Shown: positions 19,536 to 28,217 of the stretch, piece by piece | How the letters are laid out: each line of letters opens with the position of its first letter | Position numbering within the stretch: the first letter of the stretch is position 1 | Assembly (NCBI GenBank): GCA_900199555.1 | Contig: FZQZ01000001.1 | Span: 62,001-126,000, forward strand | Length of the DNA stretch: 64,000 nucleotides | Source: Prevotellaceae bacterium MN60 | GTDB lineage: Bacteria; Bacteroidota; Bacteroidia; Bacteroidales; Bacteroidaceae | Direction of reading: 5' to 3' | Translations under genes and position numbers: made by a program | Notes under the pieces: generated by a model | What the model was told of the DNA's origin: nothing | Seen by the model: the letters and a program-made list of their open reading frames with translations, nothing else | The model's database searches: none

Positions 19536-21003
19536 TACGCTGTTTCAAGCGTTCCCATAGGTGCGTCTTCTGGCGCAACACAGAGATAGAGTAAGCCGTG
19601 CTGACAATGGTCAGTGCGGCTTCTATCGTCCAATAGAGCCTGCCTTCAAATAATAGCGATACGGCATAAGCCGTAAAACCAATAGCCATCTGGACACCAG
19701 TATAGCGAGCAATGGCCCACGTAGAGCGATAGTCGTAATACCTATAGGCATACACCATCGTCAACATACACTCAACAACATGTGCCACTACGATAGCGAT
19801 ACCCGTACCAAAGATACCCCACCACTGGTAGCCCAGCATAATCGCAACTATCAGTACCACAAAATAGGACGACTCCAAGAACAGGAAAGCCAGTGAACGG
19901 TGACGAGCTAGCGTGATATAAGCCACAGGCATCGTCAACACCTTAAAATACATAGCCAACACAGCCACTTGAGCCATCGGTACTACAGGTAAGAACTCTG
20001 ATTTGAAGAGCATGGGTATCAGGATAGGTAGGAATGTGAGAAGCCCTACCAACATTGGTGCCAGCATCAATAGCGAAACCTCCGTCTGTTTGTTTACCGT
20101 CTCGTTGGTAGCCTGTATGTCATGCGCCACAGCAGAGAGTCTAGGGAAATAGTCGGTCTCCATAGCCGAGAACACCATACCTGCATAGGTAATGGTAATC
20201 ATAAAACCAGCACTATAAAGTCCGACATCATCCAGATTACCTTCTACATTCAGATAAGAGCGTATCAGCATCTCCGTGGCACTACCTATCGCTGCAGCCA
20301 ACACGTAAGCCAGGCCTAGACGTATCATATCGGCACCATCGCGAAGCATGCTACGATTGAAGTCCAGTCGCAATGGATAACAGCGATACGAATAGGCTAT
20401 CGTAAGTAGCATATTCGTGGCAGCTATCAACACGATGGCAGGAACCACACCTGAATGATAGAAGAAGTAATACAAAGGTATGGAGACTACTACGGATATC
20501 AACACATTATATATCTGTATCTTTGCCAAAGCACCTAAGCGACGCGTAGCCTTCAACACCACCACCTCGCCACCAGCAATAGCCGACGTCGCCACAGCAA
20601 TAGCCAACATCGCATAGTGGTAAGTGTGATTACCCCATGTAAACGATAAACCATTTATCAACGGGCTGATGGCCACACAGAACAAAAAGCCTAAGGCGGC
20701 AGCTATCAGACTCCACAGGCGAGTAACTTGGATATAGTACAAAAGTTTTTGAGTTTCCTGCTGTTCGTGGAACTCTGACAAGCGAGGAACTGCACCAAAC
20801 GAGATACCAAAATTAGTACACTGGGATGCAAAATTCTGCATAGATGTCAACAGGGAGTTTAGTCCGAGACCACCAGCGCCCAGCAATCGAGCCATAGCCC
20901 AATTACGCACAAGGCCTATCAAGATGATAAATCCCTGTACGCCACCAAACAAACTGGTGTATTTTAGTACGTGGCTATAGCCATTATCGGTGCGTTCTTC
21001 CAT
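19525..21003 (-). CDS. Polysaccharide flippase, MATE/PST-like (Wzx)
   Basis: 492 aa with about 12-14 membrane helices, of the oligosaccharide flippase superfamily. It should move lipid-linked glycan units across the inner membrane. I chose the ATG at 21003 ('MEERTDNGYSHVLKYTSLFG'); a longer frame to 21054 would start upstream of the promoter. It is divergent from a three-gene glycosyltransferase operon, so the four genes likely build and export one glycan. Confidence 0.85.
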   Translation of the reverse strand: MEERTDNGYSHVLKYTSLFGGVQGFIILIGLVRNWAMARLLGAGGLGLNSLLTSMQNFASQCTNFGISFGAVPRLSEFHEQQETQKLLYYIQVTRLWSLIAAALGFLFCVAISPLINGLSFTWGNHTYHYAMLAIAVATSAIAGGEVVVLKATRRLGALAKIQIYNVLISVVVSIPLYYFFYHSGVVPAIVLIAATNMLLTIAYSYRCYPLRLDFNRSMLRDGADMIRLGLAYVLAAAIGSATEMLIRSYLNVEGNLDDVGLYSAGFMITITYAGMVFSAMETDYFPRLSAVAHDIQATNETVNKQTEVSLLMLAPMLVGLLTFLPILIPMLFKSEFLPVVPMAQVAVLAMYFKVLTMPVAYITLARHRSLAFLFLESSYFVVLIVAIMLGYQWWGIFGTGIAIVVAHVVECMLTMVYAYRYYDYRSTWAIARYTGVQMAIGFTAYAVSLLFEGRLYWTIEAALTIVSTAYSISVLRQKTHLWERLKQRIRI

Positions 21004-21023
21004 ATATTTCAATATACGAAACG

Positions 21024-21055
21024 CAAAATTACACATTTTATTACGAATTACCAAA
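21024..21055 (-). promoter_or_regulatory. Flippase promoter
   Basis: TTTG (21052-21055), 20 bases, TAATTTTG (21024-21031) on the minus strand, 20 bases before the ATG at 21003. It interlocks with the opposing glycosyltransferase promoter. Confidence 0.65.
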
Positions 21056-21063
21056 TTATTTTG

Positions 21064-21071
21064 TACCTTTG
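21064..21071 (+). promoter_or_regulatory. Promoter -7 box of the glycosyltransferase operon
   Basis: TACCTTTG ends four bases before the ATG at 21076, so transcription should start at or next to the start codon, giving a leaderless message. Confidence 0.6.
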
Positions 21072-21075
21072 CATC

Positions 21076-21951
21076 ATGTTATTATCCGTTATCATACCCG
21101 TTTATCGCGTTGAGAGTACGCTTCACCGCTGTGTAGAAAGTGTGCTCAGCCAACATGTCAGCGAGATGGAAATCATCTTGGTAGATGACGGTTCGCCCGA
21201 TTCTTGTCCACAACTTTGTGACGAATGGGCACAGCGTGACCAGCGCATACGCGTGATTCACAAAACGAATGGCGGACTGAGCGATGCGCGTAATGCAGGT
21301 ATCAATATAGCCACTGGCGAATACATCACCTTTGTTGATAGTGACGACTATCTAGCTCCTGATACCTATGCGCCACTATTAGAGAGGATGGGCGACAATG
21401 ACATCTTAGAATATGCTATTGATGAGCGACTTACGCTTAACGACAATACCTACGAAGATATCAACGAATACTGGTTGAGAGAGAAAGCATATACGCATAC
21501 CTATGCTTGCAATAAGATATTCAAGCATAGTCTTTTTGAAGAGGTACGTTTCCCCAAGGGCAGAGTGTTTGAAGATGTCTATACCCTGCCCCAACTGCTT
21601 GCCAGAACAAAGAAGATTGCAACTACGCATCTAGGCAGCTATCATTATTGTTGGAATCCAGAAGGTATTACGAGTACTGCCGATGGGTATGCTCTCAAGC
21701 AATTACTGGAAGCTCATCTCGCAGGAAAAATGCCCATCGACGATAGCTATTATATGTATCTCGTCAACATACAAATTGATGTTTGGGAGCGCTTAGGTGG
21801 AGCTATCATACTACCTCAGAGAGCGATTAAAACCAGTGGACTTCCAACCTCTAAAAAACTAAAAGCATTTATCACCAACACACTCGGTATCAAAATATTA
21901 TGCAGAATTATCAAATCCATACATCTAGTCAAGAAACCCAGCCGATTGTAA
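21076..21951 (+). CDS. Family 2 glycosyltransferase
   Basis: 291 aa. GT-A fold from the first residues: 'LLSVIIPVYRVESTL', 'VDDGSPDSC', 'GGLSDARNAGI' and the metal-binding 'FVDSDDYL'. It transfers a sugar from an activated donor to a lipid-linked glycan. The frame is open upstream to 20971, but the GT2 N-terminus and the promoter both place the start at 21076. It overlaps the next gene by 52 bases. Confidence 0.87.
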   Translation: MLLSVIIPVYRVESTLHRCVESVLSQHVSEMEIILVDDGSPDSCPQLCDEWAQRDQRIRVIHKTNGGLSDARNAGINIATGEYITFVDSDDYLAPDTYAPLLERMGDNDILEYAIDERLTLNDNTYEDINEYWLREKAYTHTYACNKIFKHSLFEEVRFPKGRVFEDVYTLPQLLARTKKIATTHLGSYHYCWNPEGITSTADGYALKQLLEAHLAGKMPIDDSYYMYLVNIQIDVWERLGGAIILPQRAIKTSGLPTSKKLKAFITNTLGIKILCRIIKSIHLVKKPSRL

Positions 21952-22901
21952 GTTTTATCATCACCTATTACAATCTGCCTATACAGATGCTGTGCGAGTG
22001 TATCGACAGCATTCTGGCACTATCGCTACGTTCTTTTGAGCGCGAAATCATCGTTATTGATGATGGTTCAGAGGTGAGTCCGATGAACGAACTGATTGGT
22101 TATGGAGACGACATCATCTACGTACGTCAGAAGAATGGTGGCGTGAGCGTAGCCCGCAATACCGGTCTGCAGATGGCCAAGGGAAAATATATCCAACTGA
22201 TTGATGGCGACGACACGTTGATACAAGCTCCCTACGAGCATTGTCTCGACATCGTGAGATATAGCAAGGATGCCGATGTGATACTTTTCGACTTTACGCA
22301 TAATCCTAAAGAAAAGGCTACCTCATTTGATGCACCCAAACGTTGTGGTGGAAGCGAGTTTATGCGCAACAATAATATGCGAGGAGCAGCATGCTGTTGT
22401 CTCTTCCGAAATGCCGTAAGGAGTCAGTTAGAGTTTACACCAGGCATCTGCTATGGTGAGGACGAAGAATTTACTCCTCAATTACTATTAAGAGCAGAGG
22501 TAGTATATGATACCAATGTTAAAGCCTACTACTACCGTGAGCGCGAGACATCGGCTGTACACCAGAAGGATTATGCCAGCAAGCAGAAACGACTGAACGA
22601 TGCCATCAGTGTGATTCGTCATCTCAGTATGTTGGGCGACCGTATGCCTAGCAACGACCGTTTAGCCATGCAACGTCGTGTGGCTCAGCTGACGATGGAT
22701 TACATCTACAACATTATTACGCTGACTCGTTCTCGCCAAGAACTAGAGACGCGTATTAAAGAACTGCATGCTGAAGGTTTCTTTCCACTACCCGATCGTG
22801 ACTACTCGCAGAAATATAAATGGTTCAGAAGAATGACTAATAGTTCATTCGGTAGAAATATCCTCTTGTGTACCCTTCCTTATTTGAAACGCGAACGATG
22901 A
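21900..22901 (+). CDS. Family 2 glycosyltransferase
   Basis: 333 aa. GT-A motifs 'PIVSFIITYYNLPIQML', 'VIDDGSE', 'GGVSVARNTGLQMAKG' and 'LIDGDDTLI'. Second of three overlapping glycosyltransferase genes; the long overlap with the first and the ATGA overlap with the third imply translational coupling. Its donor and acceptor sugars cannot be inferred. Confidence 0.87.
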   Translation: MQNYQIHTSSQETQPIVSFIITYYNLPIQMLCECIDSILALSLRSFEREIIVIDDGSEVSPMNELIGYGDDIIYVRQKNGGVSVARNTGLQMAKGKYIQLIDGDDTLIQAPYEHCLDIVRYSKDADVILFDFTHNPKEKATSFDAPKRCGGSEFMRNNNMRGAACCCLFRNAVRSQLEFTPGICYGEDEEFTPQLLLRAEVVYDTNVKAYYYRERETSAVHQKDYASKQKRLNDAISVIRHLSMLGDRMPSNDRLAMQRRVAQLTMDYIYNIITLTRSRQELETRIKELHAEGFFPLPDRDYSQKYKWFRRMTNSSFGRNILLCTLPYLKRER

Positions 22902-23986
22902 AAATCCTACTTTTAGGCGAATATAGCAACGTACATAACCTGTTGGCACAAGGACTCCGTTCCTTAGGTCATGAGGTGTGTGTCATCTCAAATGGTGACT
23001 TCTGGAAGAACTATCCACGCGATATCGATGTGGCGAGAACACCCGATAAATGGGGAGGTATACAACTGATGTTTAAGCTATGGACACTGCTTCCCAGAAT
23101 GCGAGGCTATGATGTGGTACAGCTTATCAACCCTGTCTTTTTCGAGCTGAGGGCCGAACGTCTGTTCTTCTTTTATCGCTATCTGCGCAAGCATAACAAA
23201 CGTGTGTTTATGGGGGCTTTCGGTATGGATTATTATTGGGTGCATGAGTGTATCAACCAGAAGCCACTACGCTATAGCGACTTTAATATTGGTGAGAAAC
23301 TGCGCACAAACGATGATGCTTTAAAAGAACAACGCGACTGGTTGGGAACAGCAAAGGAGCGACTGAACAAGTTGATTGCAAACGACTGCGATGGTATCAT
23401 CACGGGACTCTACGAATATGACGTATGTTATAGACCTCATTTTCCAGAGAAGACACGATTCATCCCCTATCCAGCCATCGCACACCCATTAACGATTGCG
23501 CCTCATCCATTACCTATTAAGATGTTCATCGGTATAAGCAAGAAGCGCAGTGTTTACAAAGGTACGGACATCATGCTGAAAGCAGCAGAAGCGATTGCCA
23601 AAAAATATCCCAATGAAGTACAAATGAAAATTGCCTATGGTGTACCCTTTGCCGAATATCAGCAGATGATAAATAGTAGTGATGTGCTGCTCGACCAGCT
23701 ATACAGCTATACACCCGCGATGAATGCTTTGCTAGCTATGTCGAAAGGTATTGTGGTTGTTGGTGGTGGAGAACCCGAGAACTATGACATCTTAGATGAG
23801 CATGAGTTGCACCCTATTATTAATGTAGAACCAACCTATGAGAGTGTATATCAGGCATTAGAAAATCTCGTATTACATCCCGAGCGCATACCCGAGCTCC
23901 AACGACAAAGCATTGAATATATCAAGCGCCACCACGACTATATGAAGGTGGCCAAGCAATACGAGCAGTTCTATTTAGATAGATAA
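22898..23986 (+). CDS. GT4/GT-B-like glycosyltransferase
   Basis: 362 aa from the ATG at 22898, which overlaps the previous stop (ATGA). It begins 'MKILLLGEYSNVHNLLAQGL', the usual N-terminal Rossmann strand of GT-B enzymes. The C-terminal domain has 'AMSKGIVVVGGGEPENYDIL', which resembles the donor-binding Glu loop of GT4 members. Last gene of the operon, followed by a strong terminator. The middle is divergent, so the exact family is uncertain. Confidence 0.72.
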   Translation: MKILLLGEYSNVHNLLAQGLRSLGHEVCVISNGDFWKNYPRDIDVARTPDKWGGIQLMFKLWTLLPRMRGYDVVQLINPVFFELRAERLFFFYRYLRKHNKRVFMGAFGMDYYWVHECINQKPLRYSDFNIGEKLRTNDDALKEQRDWLGTAKERLNKLIANDCDGIITGLYEYDVCYRPHFPEKTRFIPYPAIAHPLTIAPHPLPIKMFIGISKKRSVYKGTDIMLKAAEAIAKKYPNEVQMKIAYGVPFAEYQQMINSSDVLLDQLYSYTPAMNALLAMSKGIVVVGGGEPENYDILDEHELHPIINVEPTYESVYQALENLVLHPERIPELQRQSIEYIKRHHDYMKVAKQYEQFYLDR

Positions 23987-24004
23987 GAATAAAAACAAAA
24001 AGAA

Positions 24005-24041
24005 ATAGGGACGGATAAAAAATCCATCCCTATTATTTTTC
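24005..24041. terminator. Bidirectional terminator between glycosyltransferase operon and rpsP
   Basis: ATAGGGACGGAT-AAAAA-ATCCATCCCTAT forms a 12-base stem with one mismatch, with T-rich sequence on both sides, so it can stop both converging transcripts. Confidence 0.8.
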
Positions 24042-24055
24042 TACCTCTTCGAAGA

Positions 24056-24619
24056 TTATGCTTCAGCAGGAGCCTCAGCAGCAGCCTCCTCAGCGGGAGC
24101 CTCAGCAGCAGCAGCTTCAGCAGCCTTTGCAGCCTCTTCCTCAGCCTTAGCGGCCTCGGCAGCAGCCTTCTTCTCAGCTACCTTCTTTGCAATCTCTTCG
24201 TTCAGCTTCTTTTCCTGAGCCAGTTCCTTAGCAGCAGCGTCCTTCTTAGCCTTAGCCTCAGCCTCAGCAATCTTGTTCAGACCATTCTGCTTGTCTGCCT
24301 TCCAGGCATCGAACTTCTTCTGTGCAGTAGCCTCATCGAATGCGCCCTTCTTAACGCCACCCTTCAGGTGCTTCATCAAGTAAACGCCCTCACGGCTGAG
24401 GATGTTGCGAACGGTGTCTGTAGGCTGTGCACCAGTCTCGACCCAGTAAAGTGCACGCTCGAAATTCAAATCTACTGTGGCAGGATTGGTGTTTGGGTTG
24501 TAGGTACCAATCTTCTCAGTAAACTTACCATCACGTGGTGCTCTTGCGTCAGCGATAACGATACGATAGAAAGCATAGCTCTTGCGACCGCCGCGCTGCA
24601 ATCTGATTTTTGTTGCCAT
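24056..24619 (-). CDS. rpsP: 30S ribosomal protein S16 with long Ala/Glu tail
   Basis: 187 aa. The first about 85 residues are a standard S16 ('[20 protein letters not shown]', 'GTYNPNTNP', '[12 protein letters not shown]'), a small-subunit protein needed for 30S assembly. The rest is a lysine/alanine-rich helical stretch ending in a run of A, E and P ('[16 protein letters not shown]'). Such extensions are common in Bacteroidetes; their job is unclear. Own promoter with a leader of about 60 bases. Confidence 0.95.
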   Translation of the reverse strand: MATKIRLQRGGRKSYAFYRIVIADARAPRDGKFTEKIGTYNPNTNPATVDLNFERALYWVETGAQPTDTVRNILSREGVYLMKHLKGGVKKGAFDEATAQKKFDAWKADKQNGLNKIAEAEAKAKKDAAAKELAQEKKLNEEIAKKVAEKKAAAEAAKAEEEAAKAAEAAAAEAPAEEAAAEAPAEA

Positions 24620-24685
24620 AATTTTTAAAACTTAAATTTGATTATTAAAATTGAATTTCATGCTCTTAACTCGTAAAAGCGGGTG

Positions 24686-24717
24686 CAAAGGTACAAAGAT
24701 TTTGCCGTTCTGCCAAA
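24686..24717 (-). promoter_or_regulatory. rpsP promoter
   Basis: TTTG (24714-24717), 20 bases, TACCTTTG (24686-24693) on the minus strand. Confidence 0.75.
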
Positions 24718-24761
24718 TTTTTCTTTGAAAAACTTATTCATTTACAATGAAATGCGATAAA

Positions 24762-25214
24762 TCACCTCGAAATCAGCTTACAGATTTCTTCCAGATACTG
24801 GCGATCTATATTGTCAAAGGTGGCGAGTTCTTTACTGTCAATATCGAGTACAGCCCGTACGCTACCATCTTGAGAGAACACAGGGACAACGATTTCAGAA
24901 CGAGAGAGGCTGCTACATGCAATATGTCCGGGAAACTGTTCTACATCGGGAACAACGATAGATTCTTGTTGCTTCCATGCTGTACCACAAACGCCTCGTC
25001 CATAGCCAATATGCATACATGCCACAGGACCTTGGAAGGGACCTAGCACCAGTTCTCCCTCTTTCACTCTATAGAAACCGGTCCAAAAGAATCCCATCTC
25101 TTCATGAATGGCAGCACTTACATTCGACATCACTGCTATCGCATCTGTTTCGCCCTCTATCAATGCACTAATCTGCTTAGTCAGCAAACGATATTTCTCT
25201 TCCTTATTGTTCAT
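24762..25214 (-). CDS. msrC: Free methionine-(R)-sulfoxide reductase, GAF-domain type
   Basis: 150 aa from the ATG at 25214; a TTG eight codons upstream overlaps the promoter and is rejected. The protein is one GAF domain. Cysteines C66, C76 and C100 ('GPVACMHIGYGRGVCGTAW', 'HIACSSLSRSEIVVP') have the same spacing as the three catalytic cysteines of E. coli YebR/fRMsr. It reduces free methionine-R-sulfoxide, an oxidative stress repair role. Divergent from the NhaC gene. Confidence 0.9.
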   Translation of the reverse strand: MNNKEEKYRLLTKQISALIEGETDAIAVMSNVSAAIHEEMGFFWTGFYRVKEGELVLGPFQGPVACMHIGYGRGVCGTAWKQQESIVVPDVEQFPGHIACSSLSRSEIVVPVFSQDGSVRAVLDIDSKELATFDNIDRQYLEEICKLISR

Positions 25215-25235
25215 ACTATTTCTTTTAAAATGATG

Positions 25236-25267
25236 CAAATTTACGAAGAAGTATGCAAAACTCCAAA
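25236..25267 (-). promoter_or_regulatory. msrC promoter
   Basis: TTTG (25264-25267), 20 bases, TAAATTTG (25236-25243) on the minus strand. Confidence 0.7.
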
Positions 25268-25272
25268 TTTAT

Positions 25273-25303
25273 TTTGCAAATTACATTCTTCTTTGTATCT
25301 TTG
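25273..25303 (+). promoter_or_regulatory. nhaC promoter
   Basis: TTTG (25273-25276), 19 bases, TATCTTTG (25296-25303). The ATG at 25312 is eight bases past the box, so the leader is nearly absent. Confidence 0.75.
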
Positions 25304-25311
25304 CATGCTGT

Positions 25312-26586
25312 ATGAGGAAAGGACTGTTAGCATTATCACCTCTTATGGTGTTTATCCTATTGTATCTGGTTACGAGTATCATTGCCCGCGACTTCTACAA
25401 AGTGCCCATCACCGTAGCTTTTATGGCAGCATCAATGTATGCAGTAGTGATGAGTGGTGGTATTCCGCTGCGTCAGCGCATAGACATCTATAGTCGTGGT
25501 GCTGCCAAAGGACAGATGATGCTAATGATATGGATATTTATCCTTGCAGGAGCCTTTGCCCATACAGCTAAAGTCATGGGAGCCATTGATGCTACAGTCA
25601 ATATGGCACTAACCTTCCTGCCTGCTAATATGCTGTTGGCAGGATTATTTTTAGCAGCATGCTTTATATCGGTGAGCGTGGGCACCAGCGTAGGTACTAT
25701 CGTAGCGCTGACTCCTATTGCTGCAGGTGTGGCAGAGCAGACGGGCACCAGTATACCACTGATGACAGCTGTCGTTGTGGGCGGCTCGTTCTTTGGCGAC
25801 AACCTCTCGTTTATCTCTGATACAACTATCATCGCCACCTCCACACAGGGTTGTAAACTGAGCGATAAGTTTCGCGTCAATTCGTTTATCGTGGTGCCTG
25901 CCGCAATCGTTATCTTGATTGTATATCTCTTTATGGGTGCCAACATTTCGGCACCTCAACAGATACCCGAAGTGGCCTATCTAAAGGTATTACCTTATCT
26001 ACTTGTACTTATCACAGCTATTCTCGGCATGAACGTGATGGCCGTACTCTCATTGGGCATCATTCTTACAGGCTGTATAGGTATTGCCGATGGTAGCTTT
26101 GATGTCTTCGGATGGATGGGAGCTATGGGCGAAGGTATTACCGGTATGGGCGAACTCATTATCATTACGATGATGGCAGGTGGACTACTGGAGATTATCA
26201 AGCATAATGGTGGTATTGACTTTATCATCGACCGACTTACTCGCCACGTATCGACCAAGCGTGGAGCAGAGATGGCTGTGGCTGCATTGGTATCGGTGGT
26301 AGACTTTTGTACTGCCAACAATACCGTTGCCATTATCACCGTTGGTGGTATTGCCAAGCGTATAGCCGACCGTTTTGGTGTAGACAATCGCAAGTGTGCC
26401 TCCATCCTCGACACCTTCTCCTGTACCGTTCAGGGCTTGATACCTTATGGGGCACAAATGTTGATGGCTGCAGGATTGGCTCAGCTGAATCCTATCAGCA
26501 TACTACCCTATCTTTATTACCCCTTCGCCATCGGCATAGCAGCCTTGCTGTCGATATGGCTGAGATACCCAAAACGATATAGTTAA
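25312..26586 (+). CDS. Na+/H+ antiporter, NhaC family
   Basis: 424 aa, about 11 membrane helices in the inner membrane. 'SVSVGTSVGTIVALTPIAAG' and 'GGSFFGDNLSFISDTTIIAT' are NhaC-family signatures with the charged residues of the ion site. It probably exchanges Na+ for H+; relatives exchange malate/lactate or basic amino acids for ions, so the cargo is inferred. A small gene of unknown function follows after 16 bases. Confidence 0.83.
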   Translation: MRKGLLALSPLMVFILLYLVTSIIARDFYKVPITVAFMAASMYAVVMSGGIPLRQRIDIYSRGAAKGQMMLMIWIFILAGAFAHTAKVMGAIDATVNMALTFLPANMLLAGLFLAACFISVSVGTSVGTIVALTPIAAGVAEQTGTSIPLMTAVVVGGSFFGDNLSFISDTTIIATSTQGCKLSDKFRVNSFIVVPAAIVILIVYLFMGANISAPQQIPEVAYLKVLPYLLVLITAILGMNVMAVLSLGIILTGCIGIADGSFDVFGWMGAMGEGITGMGELIIITMMAGGLLEIIKHNGGIDFIIDRLTRHVSTKRGAEMAVAALVSVVDFCTANNTVAIITVGGIAKRIADRFGVDNRKCASILDTFSCTVQGLIPYGAQMLMAAGLAQLNPISILPYLYYPFAIGIAALLSIWLRYPKRYS

Positions 26587-26602
26587 CTATCAGTAAGGAC
26601 AA

Positions 26603-27409
26603 ATGGACATCGTACAACGCAACTTTCTTCGCCTGCTCCGCAGTGGAGCGTTTGGTTCAGCATCAAGACCAGTTGAGCATATCGAACCCATGTCGCAGTG
26701 GAAGTGGAATAAGTTGTATCAAATATCACAGATTCATGGTGTCACCCCATGGATAAGAGACGGCATCCGTCGTAGTCAGGATGATTTTTTCCTAGACATT
26801 CGTCCCTCACTTCGCCAGCACTTTGAGGAGGACTATACGGAGATGAGTGAGCCACAGACTAAGCAGGAGCTGACCAACCCGATGCTTAATCACAAACTAC
26901 AGCAGTTGGCTGAAGAATCTGGCACTGAAGACCCCACCTTCAATCTCCTAACGCGCCTGATTACTATTGCCCGTAATATCCTAACACAAGGCATCAGTCT
27001 ACGCCAACTTATCATGCTGGGTGTCTATCTGCGTACTACGCGCGATGTGATAGAGTATGAGGTGCTGAAGACATGGATTCATCAACTGAATATGGACCGT
27101 ATAGTGCGATTGGAAGGAGCCTTGCTGATAGAATTATTCCATTTCAGTGAACGAGAGATACGTTTCACCAATGCTACGGTCAACAAGTCTATTCAGCGCA
27201 CCATCAGCGACATATTCCAACTCACCGAGAAGAAAGCTGCCGACTGGTATTTCACGCAAGGAAAGAGTATCTTTGTGCGCACCAACGATTCCGGTGCAAT
27301 GATGTGGCACGTGAAGCAGTCAGCCAAATACATGAGCTATTATCCTGCTGAGGCTGTTACTAACTTCATCAAGAACTTTGCCCACTCATTATCCCACATT
27401 GAGGAATAG
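26603..27409 (+). CDS. Conserved-looking hypothetical protein
   Basis: 268 aa, soluble, charged and mostly helical, with no signal peptide, membrane segment or recognisable active site. It starts 'MDIVQRNFLRLLRSGAFGSA', has an acidic/Gln-rich stretch near 70-110 and a helical core with 'LIMLGVYLRTTRDVIEYEVL'. The N-terminal pattern faintly recalls uncharacterised nucleotidyltransferase-like proteins, but their catalytic GSxxD motif is not seen. It is probably co-transcribed with the NhaC gene and converges on the GH25 gene. Confidence 0.6.
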   Translation: MDIVQRNFLRLLRSGAFGSASRPVEHIEPMSQWKWNKLYQISQIHGVTPWIRDGIRRSQDDFFLDIRPSLRQHFEEDYTEMSEPQTKQELTNPMLNHKLQQLAEESGTEDPTFNLLTRLITIARNILTQGISLRQLIMLGVYLRTTRDVIEYEVLKTWIHQLNMDRIVRLEGALLIELFHFSEREIRFTNATVNKSIQRTISDIFQLTEKKAADWYFTQGKSIFVRTNDSGAMMWHVKQSAKYMSYYPAEAVTNFIKNFAHSLSHIEE

Positions 27410-27418
27410 TCAAAAGAT

Positions 27419-28120
27419 TTATCGGTGTCTGAAGCGAATCTCGCGCAAGGTATGATTGCCCATAAAGCGACTCTTATCCACATAGCCACTAATGCCATTG
27501 ATGCTGCCCTTACCCGTATATTGCCACATGGTAATCTCACGATCGTCAGCCACTACAGGCTCATCGTCGGTGTACATGGCTATCATGATTTTATAATCGT
27601 CAATCTTTCCCTGCAGATGCTTATTATAGAAGTTACGTCCTGTATATATCAGTGGCTTCTGCTGATAGGCCTCTTCTACTAAGTCGAGGAAATAGAAGAG
27701 TGAGTCGCAGAACACATCGGTAGATAGTCCACCAGTACTCTCCACATCAATCATTGGTATCAAGTCCTGCTCTTCAGGGATACACTGTGAAACAAAATTC
27801 TGTAATTGTTTTTGCTGGTCGGTCTTGGGGCGATAAAAATGATAACTGCCCACCTTGAGCCCATGTCGACGAGCCATCCAGATGTTACGCTCAAAGGTAG
27901 CATCAATACGATCGCCACCCTCGGTAGCTTTCAGATAAACATACGACATGTGAGTATTATCGCCAATCGTCTCCCAGAACACCTCACCCTGATAGTGACT
28001 TAGGTCGATGCCATGAATATGCGAACAGGTATCTTCGCACTGCACATAGTAGTCCTGAGCGTAGAGCGAGAGGGGTAATAAGGCTAGAAAGAGAAATATA
28101 TTTCGAGTGATATGATTCAT
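27419..28120 (-). CDS. GH25 lysozyme-like hydrolase, exported
   Basis: 233 aa from the ATG at 28120. Signal peptide about 1-21 (SLYA|Q). The GH25 barrel shows 'HGIDLSHYQG' (D39), 'YLKATEGGD' (E67) and the catalytic 'MIDVES' (D125, E127), with 'MWQYTGKG' near the end. It should cleave the MurNAc-GlcNAc bond of peptidoglycan in the periplasm or act on other bacteria outside. Divergent from the C11 peptidase lipoprotein gene. Confidence 0.9.
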   Translation of the reverse strand: MNHITRNIFLFLALLPLSLYAQDYYVQCEDTCSHIHGIDLSHYQGEVFWETIGDNTHMSYVYLKATEGGDRIDATFERNIWMARRHGLKVGSYHFYRPKTDQQKQLQNFVSQCIPEEQDLIPMIDVESTGGLSTDVFCDSLFYFLDLVEEAYQQKPLIYTGRNFYNKHLQGKIDDYKIMIAMYTDDEPVVADDREITMWQYTGKGSINGISGYVDKSRFMGNHTLREIRFRHR

Positions 28121-28139
28121 TATTTCCAAAAATTTCCTG

Positions 28140-28147
28140 CAAAGATA
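28140..28147 (-). promoter_or_regulatory. Promoter -7 box of the GH25 gene
   Basis: TATCTTTG on the minus strand, 19 bases before the ATG. No -33 match seen. Confidence 0.5.
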
Positions 28148-28191
28148 ACAAATAAATACGAATTATGAGTTATGTATTATGAATAATTTAG

Positions 28192-28199
28192 TATATTTG
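28192..28199 (+). promoter_or_regulatory. Promoter -7 box of the C11 peptidase gene
   Basis: TATATTTG, 18 bases before the ATG at 28218. It also argues against the longer frame starting at 28179, which would begin upstream of transcription. Confidence 0.5.
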
Positions 28200-28217
28200 C
28201 AGCATAAAATTACTGTT

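Noticed and set aside
21004-21054. N-terminal extension of the flippase
   Set aside because: It would start upstream of the -7 box at 21024-21031.
20971-21075. N-terminal extension of the first glycosyltransferase
   Set aside because: It lies upstream of its own promoter and overlaps the flippase start; the GT2 fold begins at 21076.
19525-23986. Horizontally acquired island for the flippase-glycosyltransferase block
   Set aside because: Base composition and codon use look close to the neighbours, and no mobility genes or flanking repeats were seen.
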